Origin: Acanthopleura granulata
Taxonomy: Eukaryota; Mollusca; Polyplacophora; Chitonida; Chitonidae
NCBI GenBank assembly: GCA_016165875.1
Contig: JABBOT010000004.1
Coordinates: forward strand, 14,881,672-14,945,671
Direction of reading: 5' to 3'
DNA: 64,000 nt
Under the pieces are notes generated by a model. The model was given only the letters and a program-made list of their open reading frames with translations, did no database searches and was not told the DNA's origin. Below, piece after piece: positions 24,367 to 38,300 of the stretch; positions within the stretch are counted from its first letter, which is position 1; each line of letters starts with the position of its first letter. The position numbers and the translations under genes are program-made.

Positions 24367-27059
24367 AGGGTAATAAATTGAATTTGAATACACTAAATAA
24401 GGGGTTTTTTTTTCACATGTATTGGTACAGCAACTTTATCACTGACAAAAAATAAAGATACTTAAATATGGTCTTCTATCATATGAATCAATTTATACAT
24501 AAACTCAATGCAAAGACTGCAATGCAAGTTTTATAGGCATACCAGTATGTTCTTATTTCTGTGCTTCCTTTGTAGACACGCTTACAAACGGTTATATGCT
24601 CATTATGAACAGTTATTGCATGCTAAGGGCGCAATTAAATCATGACTTTTTTCTTCTGCATTTTCCAGTCCAATGCCAATATTAATTGAAAACTTTCAAA
24701 CCGGTTCAGGATGGCTTTCATGACCCCATTATCAGCTAAATGTTACACTCAAGGTTAGGCACACCAGCAGAGGGAGCCACTCATCAGCCAAACCTGGCAC
24801 ATGAGTCTCTCCCTGTTGACTTTGATGATATTTTATGGCCCCTTCTGAAAAAGATTATCACTAAAACAGATCCTGTCATAAAAACTTCACACAAACATGT
24901 TTACTTTTTTAGCAACTTATTACACAAATTATAGACTTTGAACACATGGCAAGTTTTTCTCAGCTGACTGGGACATGTGTCAGCAACTGCGAAAGTTTAG
25001 CTGCCTTCACACACCAAGCAACAACCCTCCCTTTCCTAATTCTACAACTGGTAAAAATAAATTAACAAATAAAAACTTACGTAAGAGTCATCTACCAGTG
25101 CTCGGTAGCAAATTAGGCATAGCACTGAGGCTAAATCATATACGCAGATGTCCCAAGACTGAACAGGCTAATCTGGTTAAAAAAGGTGTAGATTACAGAG
25201 TAAAATGTACTACCACCAAGTTCAACAAGTATATGGAAAACATTTTTTTTGTCACAGTGGTAACTCATTCAGTTCTACATATATGTTTATATTGTATGCA
25301 CTCTGCAACATGTTAGGTAGAAAACTATGCTCCAGGGTTACATGTAAACTCATGTTTTCCATATAGTATGTAATCAGAATTCATTCTGGTCATACAGGTT
25401 AAGAAAGAAGACTTTATATTTGTTGTATTGATTTGATGATATCACAACTATCTTCAGTTGATGCAAAGTTCTTACACCTGGCCAACTTCAACAAATGCTG
25501 CCAGAAAGCAATTAACTCAGAGAAACAGAAAACACACTTTCAACACACTATGGAAGGTTAACAACCATGAACCATGGTTTGAGCAATATTTTTAACACCA
25601 TCAGTTGCCACTGAAAGACTGATACATTTTATGTCATCTCCATGACCTTCAGATGTGGATAACATCCCTGCCACCACCCCCCTCCACCCGCCAACCAAAA
25701 ACTCTTTATGCCAGCTCTGTCTCTAACTCCATTCTTGCACTGTCCCTTCTCACCCCAATTTTAACTGACACAATGAACATCAAAGGATTTTCTCTCTGGA
25801 TTATCATGATGCTAACAATATTAAATCTACTCATAAAATAGTGACACACAATGGCAAGAGAGGCTTCAAACTTGAGGAAATACTGATGATTCACTGAGTT
25901 CATCCAAGAGTGTCTCTATTACCACACATCATTGCATCACCATGAACACTGATTTGGGCCACCTATTGTCCCTCACTGTCCATTAAACGGACATCAACTT
26001 TCTTCTCTGATTTAATACCTCTGCTGCCCTTTCTAGTCAACAAATTATCTGCCCCATTCAGAGACAAGCTTATTCATCAACTGACAAATCCCTCCCCAAT
26101 GCCCTCGGGTGTCTATAAGTTTAATGTCTTAAACAAGGCACTAAATTTGGTCAGATTTTAATCTAAGTTTTCTCTATTTCCTTTAAAAATTTAATACCTC
26201 AACCTTGTGAGATTTTTTTCAACCTTGTGAGATTTTTTTTTCACATTATCATGTAAGGAGTACAGGATAACCAATCTTTAACACTTTAAATTAAATAAAA
26301 CTGAACTATTTATTAAAAAGTTTCTAACAAGGAACTGAAACGTACAAAAAAACACATCCACAATTTTAAAATTTTTTTAGCCTAAAAATAAGGCATTAAA
26401 AATCAGATGAAAATGCACAAATCTTTGCCTTGAGACAAACTGGCATAAATTATTCTTTCCAACACAAACATGCAATGCATATATGTAACTAAGATACTAA
26501 ATGTATACTATATCAACACTACTATAGTTCCTATTGAATGTTTAGATGAGACAAGCAAAACACTGCATACATGTACATCTTGGACCAGCTACAGATCCTC
26601 ACCTGTGACAGAACCCACTTCAATACACCTAAAACATTTCACATCCAAGATGGACACATCAGTTTATCCAGCAAGGAAATACATAAATCCATCACTGAAA
26701 TTAATGGGCTCTATATACATATGTGCCATTCATAGATAGTTATTACACCTCTCTTATGCAACCCTGTTTTTTGGCTGCTAAGTCTGTTAAAAAAAATGTC
26801 AAAGTATTCAATGCCAGATGCAGTGCATGTGGTGTATGTGTGTGTGCCAATTTTCTTCAAGCAGCAACTTGGGATTTCAACCGCAGAATGCCACCAAGGT
26901 GAGAGAAAAAGCTGTGATGTATGTAACTCTGGTTGGCAATTTTATCATTTGGGCGGAAATGGCAACAGACAGAAATCCACTTTTCTTCAGTCCAGAGACA
27001 GTTCACCTTAACCTATGCACTGTGAATTAGATTGCACATCAGTGACATTAAGCACTTGT
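24367..27059. other. Non-coding stretch
   Basis: No exon is supported. It holds TTTATGGCC at 24832-24840, a C-rich patch (about 25668-25690) and a direct 20-bp repeat, AACCTTGTGAGATTTTTTTC, at about 26200-26240. The 113-codon plus frame at 24975-25316 has no family features. Confidence 0.4.
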
Positions 27060-27660
27060 GAAGAGCTGTTCCATTTATGATGCTAACCCCCCTTTTTGCA
27101 GTTGGACAGTTGTCTACCATGCAGTCTGCACAACATCCCAGTAATAAGAGTACAGACCAGCCTCCTAAGGGTTCTCATTTGACCACAATGAGCAATGTTT
27201 GCATGTTTGCCAGGCTAGCTAGTCCACACAGCAGACAGCTACCTTTGTTTGGGGGCACAGAGAGTGAAATAAAGGGAAAGGAATCAATGTACCGATCTGA
27301 GGAGGCCCTTTGATGTTGTGTGTTAGGACAGACTGCCTGAAGCTGAATGCCCGGGCTTGGGAGCCTGGATGGGGCTGCTGTGTGATAGAGGGATAATCTG
27401 TCTGCTTCACTCTAAAGCAGGTACATATGCCTGTCCATAGTCACATATTAAAGCGGATCAATAGGGGCTTGTAATAAGGGGGCTGTCCCTTTGCGGACAG
27501 CAGTAGGGGACAGATAATGACCAATTCCTCTATCCTATAATCCCTGCCCATTGCCAGCATCTCCACCGTTTACTACACTTATGGTAATTGGGCCTAAATT
27601 ACCCATCAATCCCACATCCCAACCTTCTTCATCCCACACTATAAGTGATCCAAGCACCTC
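27060..27660. promoter_or_regulatory. Large GC-richer island, strong candidate non-coding regulatory element
   Basis: About 600 bp of balanced, complex sequence between AT-rich flanks. Words seen include GACCACAATGAGC (SOX-like core, about 27181), GCAATGTTTGC (forkhead-like), TATTAAAGCGGATC, CTGTCC-N6-GGACAG (inverted pair near 27482) and GGTAATTGGGCC (homeodomain-like, about 27583). Open frames are short and overlap on both strands, so coding is unlikely. Confidence 0.4.
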
Positions 27661-29389
27661 AACTGGCATGTGGCACAAGCCAGAATGGAGCAGTGAATTT
27701 GTCATAATCAAATGGAAGGAGGACTGATCCTGAAAGTTTGACAGTACAGAAGAAAAGCCTCAGATTCAAACAAAAGAAAAGACTATTTCTCTTCCTGGGA
27801 AGTACACTCCAAACTGTTCCCACTGAAACGGACACAAATTAAATACATGTAGTTACACTTATCTTGAAAAAAAAATAATAAATGGTATAAAATGCTATAT
27901 TATACTATATCTACTAGTTCAATTCATTTTTTGTTCAACAAAATAAAAAATACATAAATAAATAAAATGATTTTTTAACACGACTTCAGAATCCTGTGCA
28001 ATTATTTAGGGTCTTTAAGCCACTTTCCTCACACAAGGCACAAACTCAAAAGTATCACAGGGTAAAAACCCCTTTTCAAATTGAAGCAATTGAATTTCTG
28101 AGCAAACATCCCAGCCCAAGCTCAGAAGCACACTTATCCTTGTTAATGAGCTTCTCTACAGCTTTTGTGCAGGATATAAAGGGTATGCATCTGGATAGCC
28201 CAGTGGGGTCAGGGCAGGGAGGGAGCTAAGGCGGGCACAGCTCTACCCACCCACCCCAGGGCTCACCTTTGGGGCAATTAACCTGCACAGCCCATTGCTT
28301 CAACTCAACAAAAGCAGGTGGCTGTCTGTGGCTTTCAGGTCAATATTCTTTGACACAACCTACAAATTTAGCTTAGGCTGGCTGTAAATGAACAACACTC
28401 CACGAATCCATGCATTTGACTTTACGAATAGATAAAGGAAACAAAGATAATGAACTATCGTAAACAATACATGGAATTCTCGAACAGGGTGAAAAATAAA
28501 AAAAAAAACACTAACTTATCCAAAAATAGATCTTAAAATGCATATTTAAGATCGTCTATCTAACTCTGAAGAGGCTTTCGCTAATAATCACAGAAGAAGA
28601 AGATTTATTTCATAAATCTAAGTACTCATGATAGAAAAGATTGGTTTAATTTGAGCTAACTAATTTTTGAATTTTTCAAATGTAACATGTATCTGAAGTA
28701 TCAAATATTCAGTATCACTTTCTTTTTCTTTTCTATGTTATAAAGGCTGTAGGTTGAAGATATGAGTCAACCTCTTACATCCTAACACAGATATTACATG
28801 TATAGCAGCAGCTCAGTTCAGTCATATAGGTAAAAGTTCAATGTTACCAAACTGATCAACGACACTTTGTGGATTATTCATAAAGGATATCATGTTTTTA
28901 GAATGGTGAAAAATATGAGGTAAACGTACCCATTTATGAAATAAATAAAAGAAATCAAATAATTATAATCTTGCAAGGATATAAACAAGTACTCAAATTT
29001 ACACCAAAAATCCACTAATTTTTAACTAACATGAACCAGTAACCAAATCCAAATGTTTCTGCAAATATCACACACAATCAAATTCATAATGAAGATAAAG
29101 TTAAAAACAAACCAACCAGCAATCTTCGAGAATTTTCACAGCTGTGACAAACTTAAACAAAGAAATCAATAGAAAATCAATTTCTGAAACTAAAACATTT
29201 GTACAAAAATGTTTACCATTTACAATGGTATAACATGTTTGCTTTGTTGCACATGTCAGTGAGCTGCACATGCTCAATATAAGACTACACGCACATGTGT
29301 GAGCATGTGCCAAACAACATTCAAGCATCCTTTGCTGACCACATTTCCCAAGAGATCATGACGAAGTGCTCACATCTGAATAAGTGATT
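27661..29389. other. Non-coding stretch with a small GC-richer patch at 28060-28390
   Basis: Mostly AT-rich. The patch at 28060-28390 has GGGTCAGGGCAGGGAGGG (about 28206) and C-runs. No exon recognised. Confidence 0.35.
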
Positions 29390-29650
29390 GTTTTATTATT
29401 TACCACGGTGGTCACTTGCCAGGACAAAGAACAAATGGACAATGGCCACAGCCATGACAATGTTAGAGGGCACAGGCTCCATATTGATTTGGAGGTGCAG
29501 TCAAACTAATTTCTGTCCGTTACTCCATTTACGACCCTCCATTAATTAGCATCCCTGTATGATTCATACTGTAATTGGGCAAATGAGACTGAATCAACTC
29601 AAATCTCTATAAAATGAATTGCATTAGAGGGTAGCAGCAATTAAAAAACT
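29390..29650. promoter_or_regulatory. Candidate enhancer with clustered SOX- and homeodomain-like words
   Basis: Within about 120 bp lie ACAAAG, ACAAATGG, ACAATGG and GACAATG (SOX-type cores), followed by CCATTAATTAGC (homeodomain-type, about 29540) and TAATTGGGC. It is GC-richer than its surroundings. Function is inferred from motif density alone. Confidence 0.35.
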
Positions 29651-31579
29651 ATCACAGCAGGATCACTTGAGAGTCTTGCAAATACATTAAAGATTCATAT
29701 GTTATTTTCCTGTGGAAGTCAGTTCGGTTAATTGAAAAGTCTTCGCCTTAAAGAGTGTGATGCCGTGCAGATGCAGATATGTCACCCCGCATACATACTC
29801 TCATGAAGTATCTTAGGAATTATAAGAATGTTAACATGGAAAAAATACAAATAATTCTTAACTACCAATTGTGTGTCAGGTATTTTACTAGAACAGTTAA
29901 ATAGTAATTGTGCTAATCATTGATTTTGAAGAAATGCTTTATATGTTTGTTCAATAGATTGATTTGAAGTCTTATTAAGAAAGAGAACATTCAATTCAAT
30001 ACTACAGCCGTAAGTAAGTTTTTTACAGCCTGCAAATTAATAAACAAAAAGGTAACCTTTTGATACAATGGATAAAGCACAAAACAATGACATCATTGCA
30101 TGAATTATTAAAATTCTATGATAAGTGAGTTATGGCGATATAGTATTCCAGCTCCAGTCATGCAACATTCTTCAAAGCTCAAGTGATATTCATACCAAGT
30201 CAGTCAATACTGTAGCGGTCAATCAGTTAATCTAAAACACTGAAACAGCAATGGACGCATGTAGAGTGGTAAAGTAAACATCAAGGAAAATGTTTAAAAA
30301 AATCCACATCATACTGGTACCTCTTTTTCTTCTTTCCACACAAGGATAATAAATAAATCAATAAATACTTCAACATTGCCTATGAAAACTGAAAATAAGA
30401 AGGAAAGTGAATTAGGCGTCAAAAAAATTTGTTTTTTTTTTTTTTTTTTTTACCTGTGCATTTATCCTATGTTTATCAGAATTAGCAGCTTAACAACCAA
30501 GCAAACAATTACACCTTCTTTAATAATCTAGATGCAAATGTACACTTCTTGTCTTAACAGACCTAGCCCCAATATTTAAAGGAATGCATCATAACGCAAA
30601 TAAAATAAACCTGTTAAATTTTGATGGATCAACAACATGACTATGGATGTTTCAATCCCCATAAAAATGGACACCACCATTCTTGGCAGACAGTTCTCTC
30701 ACGCAGTTTCCTGAAAACACAAGAACTGTAAATGTTCGTTCCAGGTGTTTTATGGGATGAAAGGATTTCTTTTTTATTACTACTCAGCTCATAAAATGCA
30801 GCTTCATGCCAACTCACAAAGAAATCAATAACCCTGCAATGACTGCTGATGGACTCCTCAACTTCCAAGCCAGGTCAACCCAAGATATGCCAGCAGCAAG
30901 CCTTGATGATTCCATCAAGAGTAGCATCCCTTGTTTTCAAGAATAGGATTATGTGCAAGAATAGGATTATTATACTGGGTTGCATGCTTAAAACTGATGT
31001 TATTACAGAAGCCGAGCGTAGTAATTAAGAACAGCATTATTTGCAAAACATTTTTTTCACACCTCAATTTACATGCAGCTCTGATTACTTTATGTAGTAA
31101 GTTTGGGCTGAGCTGTCAAAAAAGCACTGGACATAATTACTTACATATTGAAAAGTGCTTACAAAATTATTGAACCTAAAAATTGATTTTCATGCTAAGT
31201 TTTAGTGGCCTTCACAAACATCAAGTTTAAGCTCATGTGTTATTGCAAAAAAGAGACAATGTAATGACATGATGTATTAAGCACATGTGACTCAGATACA
31301 TCCTTGGCAGGATTCCACAAATAATTTTAAAACCTGTTTTTTCTGTATGCATTAGATACCTGGGAATTAGAAGTATCATCAAAAAGTTAATAATATCATA
31401 ATTTGAAGCAAAGATTTCCAAAAAGTTGGGCTAAAATAAAGAATTGTGATGTGCAACTGGCCAAAGCATTCTCGGAAAGACCAACAACTCCATGTATAGA
31501 GACAAGAACTGTACAGACCCGTTTGGCATAAGCTCTAACACATGCCTAAGTGCCTTAAGTTGTGTTGCCCAAAATGATT
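29651..31579. other. Non-coding stretch
   Basis: AT-rich, with a 20-T run at 30432-30451 and a short direct repeat CAAGAATAGGATTAT twice (about 30940 and 30957). No exon recognised. Confidence 0.4.
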
Positions 31580-32350
31580 GCAACAATAGACACTATTATC
31601 TTTTGGTGCTTGTACGGGGAAACTTTGCATCAACATCACCGTTCTGTCAACTGTGACCTTACAAATGAGACCTCATCATAACACGATGCAAAATGAAGTG
31701 ACATCGAAGCCATACAAAAAATCTAATGGTGTCATATGCATTGGTTGTTATACTGAACTCATCTACTGGCTGGCTACCACATGGATTCATATAGCTATGT
31801 TGCTAATGACACAAGCGCTGGTACATGACAGTTATGTGAAGTATTGGTGCTGCTGGAATCGAGGTGTTCTTGGGAATTTGGGTACTGGTTGATTATTGTC
31901 TTATGATTGCGGGTCGGGTGCTACTTGGTTTAAGTTGCTAAAGGAACTGGTATCATGGTTCTGGAATTATCTAGCCCATGATGCGTTTACTGAAATCAAG
32001 GGTCCATGTGGAACATGATTCTTTAGGGATCAAACTGAACCTTGGGGCTAATGGTATTCAAGTGCTGGTCTCAGTACAGATTGGGATCATTGTTCTGCAA
32101 AGACTTGTACCATGGCAACTATAGTACCCAGGTACTATGCTGGACAAGTGCTCTTTGGGGGTGTATGTAAAGTAATATGTACTTCTGGTGCCAGTCAGAC
32201 AAAAACAAAGACAGGTTATGTTCCATGCAGGGAGATCAATGTCGGTAATGACATCCTGTGATGTACTGAAATAAGCTAGAGGTGAATTTTTGGAAATGAG
32301 CCCCTGTAAAGACCACTCCTGATAGTATTTGCTTCTTTGCAGCACAAGTC
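31580..32350. repeat. G/T-rich island with reversed skew, possibly an eroded tandem repeat
   Basis: The line 31861-31920 has 23 G and 5 C, opposite to its surroundings. Words such as GGTACTGG, GAACTGGTATCATGG, GTGCTGGT and GGTACTATGCTGG recur loosely. I cannot fix a period. It could be an old array like the one at 20.0 kb but in the other orientation. Confidence 0.35.
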
Positions 32351-35300
32351 GTGCGATGTAAAATGTACATCTCTGTCACAGTGGATATGGAGATCATTGT
32401 ATAATAAAGGTACACAATTAGACAAGCATATACAGGAGAACTTGGATAAAAATATCTTAAAAGTCACTACACATCTAAAGATTTGTCCATGTTATTCATC
32501 TATATATTTCACATTTGTGATTATCCTTCGACTGAACACTAAGTAATTTTAACACTTTGACAACTATTTAACCCCAATCCCAACTTAGCATTCAGATCAC
32601 AACCGAGCTTTGTTGACGAAATGTTAGATCCCTTGAAGCAAAAGTTGAACAACTAGGGTTCTATGACAAGTGACAACAAGGTTATTTTGTATGCTGATGC
32701 ATTTAAGCACACACTAGAGCAACTCTTCTTAGCTATGGTTTTACACTGTGTCTGTGTTACATTTTGTAGAGGTTTCCAGATTCCATACAAGACTATTTCA
32801 CAAGACTAAGAAAACCCCAAAACACATTTTCTGCAGTACTCTTGGGAAATGCAATAAGGCATGAGGAATTAGGCTTAATTTTCTTTACTTATTACAAACT
32901 TAAAGAATGTATACTAAAATTACCTCCCTTCACCATAAATTCAAATAATGTGAAGCTATGCTACAAAAGTACACCTCCAAATCCAAGATTAACTGAGCAT
33001 TCTTAACTCAACCGTTTTAGCCCACCCCTAACAAAAAATAAAAAGGGCTTTTCACAAAGTCCCTTTTCTACTTTTTCAGTACTTGTAATTTACTTTGAAT
33101 TTGAAAAAAAAATTGTGACCTTAAATAATTTGTCTTCTAATATTAAATTCTGTAATTAATTTAGAAAACAACACCCTGTGTAATAAGGAAACGTGAGTTT
33201 ACACGCACTTTGCACAATTGGCAAAACATTATGATGCAGATTCTACTGTATGTGCAGGTATCATTGTGATCTTCACACTTTATGTTTTACCACTAAGGAT
33301 GGTAATTGCCTCTGAAGGCCTTTGTTTGAATAGGGTGAGTCACATTAAGATCACTAAAAAGGACTCTGCTGTCTTTGTCTACATAGTATGTATATTGAAT
33401 CTTTGGAAATGGCTGTCACTGAAGTCAAGTGTCAACCAACTGCGACAGGAATCAGGCAGGAAATGAGGTCTTTCCATAGTGGTTAAAAAAAAGAGATCTG
33501 TTTCACCAAAAGTTGTCTCCCCTGATCCAAACACCTGGTTATATACTGCCACCAGATGAGGATGTATGAAAGAAGTATGAAGCACATTTACAACACTGTT
33601 GAATTTCACGTTCCCTAATACAGAGTGTTGCTTCATTTTTTGCTTCCTGCTGACTTTAGGTTGTCACAAAATTTTAAAAGGGCTATATTGCTTTTACCAT
33701 AAGATGTACACCTCCCACCTACAATCCCCTTTGTCGTTTAGTATTTCTGACACTTATCACATCCTGTCACACATAACGTTAAACAAACTGACCACAAACA
33801 CCAGGTCAATAAATATCTTATAAATCCTAAAAAGTTACATGTACTCAAGTTTTATTTGCTGCTTACCATATGGAGATATTACAGCCTATTGATTGTATGT
33901 TAGACGAGCTAAAATGTAGATCAGGGAAGATTTTAAATATACCTTATTCTTGGTATTGATGAAGGCACAGTACATGGACGGGAAAATCCTTCAGTCTGAT
34001 GTTGCCCATGTAAATGTCTTATAATATTCATGTATTTAATCTGATTGTTGGTTGATGCCATAACCTAGAATTTTTCACATACAGAATGGTAGTTGTACAA
34101 GTGGAAGAAAACTGGAGTGCCATGAAGCTTTGACAAATTATTGACAAACAGCAAAAGCACAGTAATCTGCTAATTCCCTTTAAATGGGTGGCCTTGAAGC
34201 AAAGGAAAAAGAAAAAGAAACTTTGTATCAGTGAAATATGAAATTGTTGCCCTTTCGTCATGCATAGCAGAGCAGAAAGCCACTGTTTAGTAGGTTATTT
34301 AATAATATAATAATAACAATGGCTTTATTTCCAGACAGTAAAAGACAATGAGTATACTCAGTCAACACTGGATTGATCCACACTGTGGCCCTCAGACACA
34401 AACAATTTAAAACAATATGTTACATTACATATGCATTGGAAAACATGGTAATTTGGATTGTGTAAACCACTTGCAACAAGATTTTGAAAACAATATATAT
34501 AGATATACAGTGACAAATTCAGCCTATACAAAGTGCTTAAACAGTGAAATAATCATAAAAGCAAGTGTGAATTTTGCCATCATAACTAGAACAACCGATG
34601 GAAGAGATAGGTTAGTGGGAGACTTGCTGACCCCTTCCCATCCCCTCCACTAAAATGAAGTTTTAGCTTTTAATAAAGTGTAATAATGGTGAAACAGCAG
34701 GCCTGTAAATGAAAATTAAAAACACTCCTTGATAACCAGAATGACCACCATCACTTTTTTGGTTAAAGCTGCTCAGCGCAAATAGGCTACAATAGGTACC
34801 ATCTAAATCTATGTCGACAGCAAGTACGCCGTCAGCTATTCTGAGCACACAATGATTACAAACAGCTTACTTCCTGAAATCAATTACCAGTGTGGACAGT
34901 ATGTGGTGTACCTATTTCAATCCTTGTCAGCTTCTTATTTGATTTGAAGCATCAACAGTGCTTCCCAGACAGTATTATTGTATTACAAAGGCTTGACGCA
35001 CACTACTTCAGGCATTAGCTGTCCAAGTATTCCCACACCACAAACTCTAGGCCTCTTTCTTTGGGGTTCTGCAATGCTTTAGCCTTTTCACAAAATGTCA
35101 GGATTTATAACATCAACAAATCCTGAGAAAATTATTCTGTCTTTCATTATTTTGCAAAGTGTGAACAGTCCTAAATGGTGCAAAACGAAAACTACTTTAT
35201 TGCATGAGACAGGCATAAGTGCCATAGGAAAAGTTCTACACAAGGAACATGTGTATATGTAGCAATACACAAAAAAGCATTTCATGGTATATTTAAGGGC

Positions 35301-38300
35301 TGAAAACCTCTGGATACAATATCATACACATATGTAACATGTATAGGTAGGAACAAGAAACACTCTGGGGATTTGTACCCAAGGCAGGCCTTACCTACAG
35401 CCTCTATTAATGTTGACAACTGAATTCCGTATGATCTTTGAGATGTATAATTCACGCCAGCTCAAGGAATAGGCCAATGTTAATTCTCTGCTGAAACTAC
35501 CTTGGATTTCATACCTGAAGTTGGGATCACCACTGCTATCAGAACATGAACCTGACCTGCACAAGGCATGATATCGGTTTTGATTTCACAAGGTCACTGA
35601 CACAAAAGGACATCAGATGACACTCAGCCACAAAGTCACTGAGATGACAGAAATATAAATCATAAATTTCAAAAATAATTACATAAGTAAAAAGATCTGT
35701 TTGAGAAAATTAATCATTTAACAGTAATTTTCACAAAAATATCACTTTTGCTAAATTTATTAAGAATTTTTCAGTCCAATTTATAATTTAACTCATTTAA
35801 ATAAAACAAGCAATCTCACTTAATGTTTGTTTGGTACCTTGACCTTCTAAATATTTGGGGATTTACAAGATGGTGGATTGAATAATTTGGCTCCCTTTTC
35901 ACACAAATAGCAAACTGCCACTTTTAACTAGCCCAAAGATGCCATGTTAACATGCCATATATAAGCTGGTAAAAAGACGGAAAAGCTGCTTTTGTGCAAA
36001 TTATCTCCAATTCTGCCTTCAGTTATTTTTATGGCTCAAAATGCTGAGCAAATTCAGTATTATTCAGAATAAATACTGCAATGAGTTTACAGCTGCATAT
36101 GTTTATTTTACAGGCTTATAGATCATAAGGTTTAGAAGTACAGGTAAACCTTCGTTCATCATTGCTGTGGTTATACTAACAACATATTCCATCAGAACAC
36201 TTACATGCCCCAGAAAAATCCATACATTGAATTCAAGGTGGGCCTGCCTTAGCATTCAAACAATCAAGTCCTATAAAAGTTATATTACCTGTAGATATTC
36301 AAACAAATGTACATTACTGGTGTGGCTGAAACTTTATGAAAGAAGAAATCACAACAATTCATGTCAAGCCCATGTGATTATGACCCCCCCCCCCAACCCC
36401 TCACACACCAACCACCACCCATTCTCTGTTATCCATAATTCAGCTTATCAGTCAGCCAGTGAAATATTGAACAACGAGTTTATCCTCACAGAATTTTGAT
36501 TGAGTGAAACCCAAGTGTACAAGAAAAATAGGCAGTCAGTCTGGACATTTTTTTTCTAGCTCATTAAACTGATAGGGATTTTAAAGCAAGTGACACTATA
36601 AAAGCAATTTCCTATCAGGCTCAATTAAAGTTCTTCTGCACAGAATGCAAACTAAATTTATGAGCCAGACTTGAACTCTACAATGTCAGAGGCAAACAGC
36701 ACAGCTTATAAACTATGTACATGTACTATGTTTCTTGACCATTACAATTTTTCAGGTCTGTTTCAAAAAAAAAAATCAAAGCTAAAAAGGAATCAAGTAT
36801 TTACACAAAAGACGGATTCTTCATATGGAATCAGTTCTATATTGAGAGAATGTTTATTTTTTTAAAACATATAATTTGAAGAATTAAAGGAAATTGTGTT
36901 CAGATAACTACAATTCATGTAAAGAACACAAATTTAGACCTCTGTTTTTGACCTAGAATTTTTTTCATGTGCACACGTTATCATACTATAATGAGAACAA
37001 TGAAATATTAAAAAACTAAATTTCTCGTAGAGTCAAATTTTGCTCAAACTTGTCACACAACTACACAGAGAATGAAGTTAAAAATAACATTCTCACTATG
37101 TATGCATATTTACTTCAAATGGCGGGCATTTTTTAAAGAAATCACCAATCAGTGCGTATACTTTTCACCGAACTGAAAACCATTTTCAGTTATTACCAGG
37201 TATATAACACATCTGAATGCTCATGACACCTCCTTTACATGCACAATATATTTACATAAATAATAGAAGACCTCAAGTTTGTGATTAATCAATGTCGAAA
37301 AGATAGTCACTGATTTGCCAGATAAAGAAGATTAAAGGCCTATCTCTGACCACAGGGTTCACACTTCAGTGACTTGAGCACGCTTTTAACACAAACAAAA
37401 TGTGAGTCAGTGGTTAACATATGGAATCACTTACACTAAATGATAGCATACAGAGATCAGGGATATTTCTTTTGAACATCCTACAGTTTTTTAAATTCCA
37501 TATCCTCAGTTCTCGATTTGATGCCTATAATAATAAAGCAGAGTGGAGGTTTTTAGGAATGTTATGGTACCACACGTCTCAATATGGGTAACAAAACTGC
37601 TGTATCCATAACCAATTGATAAACTTTTGACAGCTTCTATTTCAGTTATAAGACTAATGTGGCATATTCAATCAAATATTCGCATAATTGAAAATCCCCT
37701 TGAGTTATTTATAAGGCTTAATGACCTCTCCAGTTGCAAATAAAGGCAAAAAAGGGTGAAATATTATCTGTATTGGAGATTAATATATCTCCTCTTTAAA
37801 CCACCTATTGGAAGCATGAAAGGAAGAAAAAAATAAGCAGATTTGAGTAATAAATAAGCTTATCAGTTTTCATCCAAAATAAATAATTCTCCAAATATTA
37901 GCTTGAAAACTAATACACACGCTTAAAACGGACTATAAAATGGCCTTAATGGCTTCTTCGGTGTCAAATGCACATGCCCATTATCACTTAAAAAAGGAAG
38001 GGAAAAAAGTCATTGGAGACTCTCAAAAGATGATGAATAACACGATTCAAGTTATCCTCAATAATATCCTGTATAAAGTGACAGGATTTCACCTTTCCAT
38101 AACAATTATAGATATTATGGAAAAATGTTCATGAATAATTAACTTTTCATGTTCATTCTCAGCTATATCAACACTGACTGTATAGAGTTAACAAATTATG
38201 GGACATGTACATGCACAAGATGGTATAAACGAATGTGCATTAATATGCACTCAATGAATTTCATCAATTCTACCTTTGATTTCCACTTCACTTTAAATGT

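Noticed and set aside
29645..29670. miR-2-like word TATCACAGC
   Set aside because: No hairpin around it; short matches are expected by chance.
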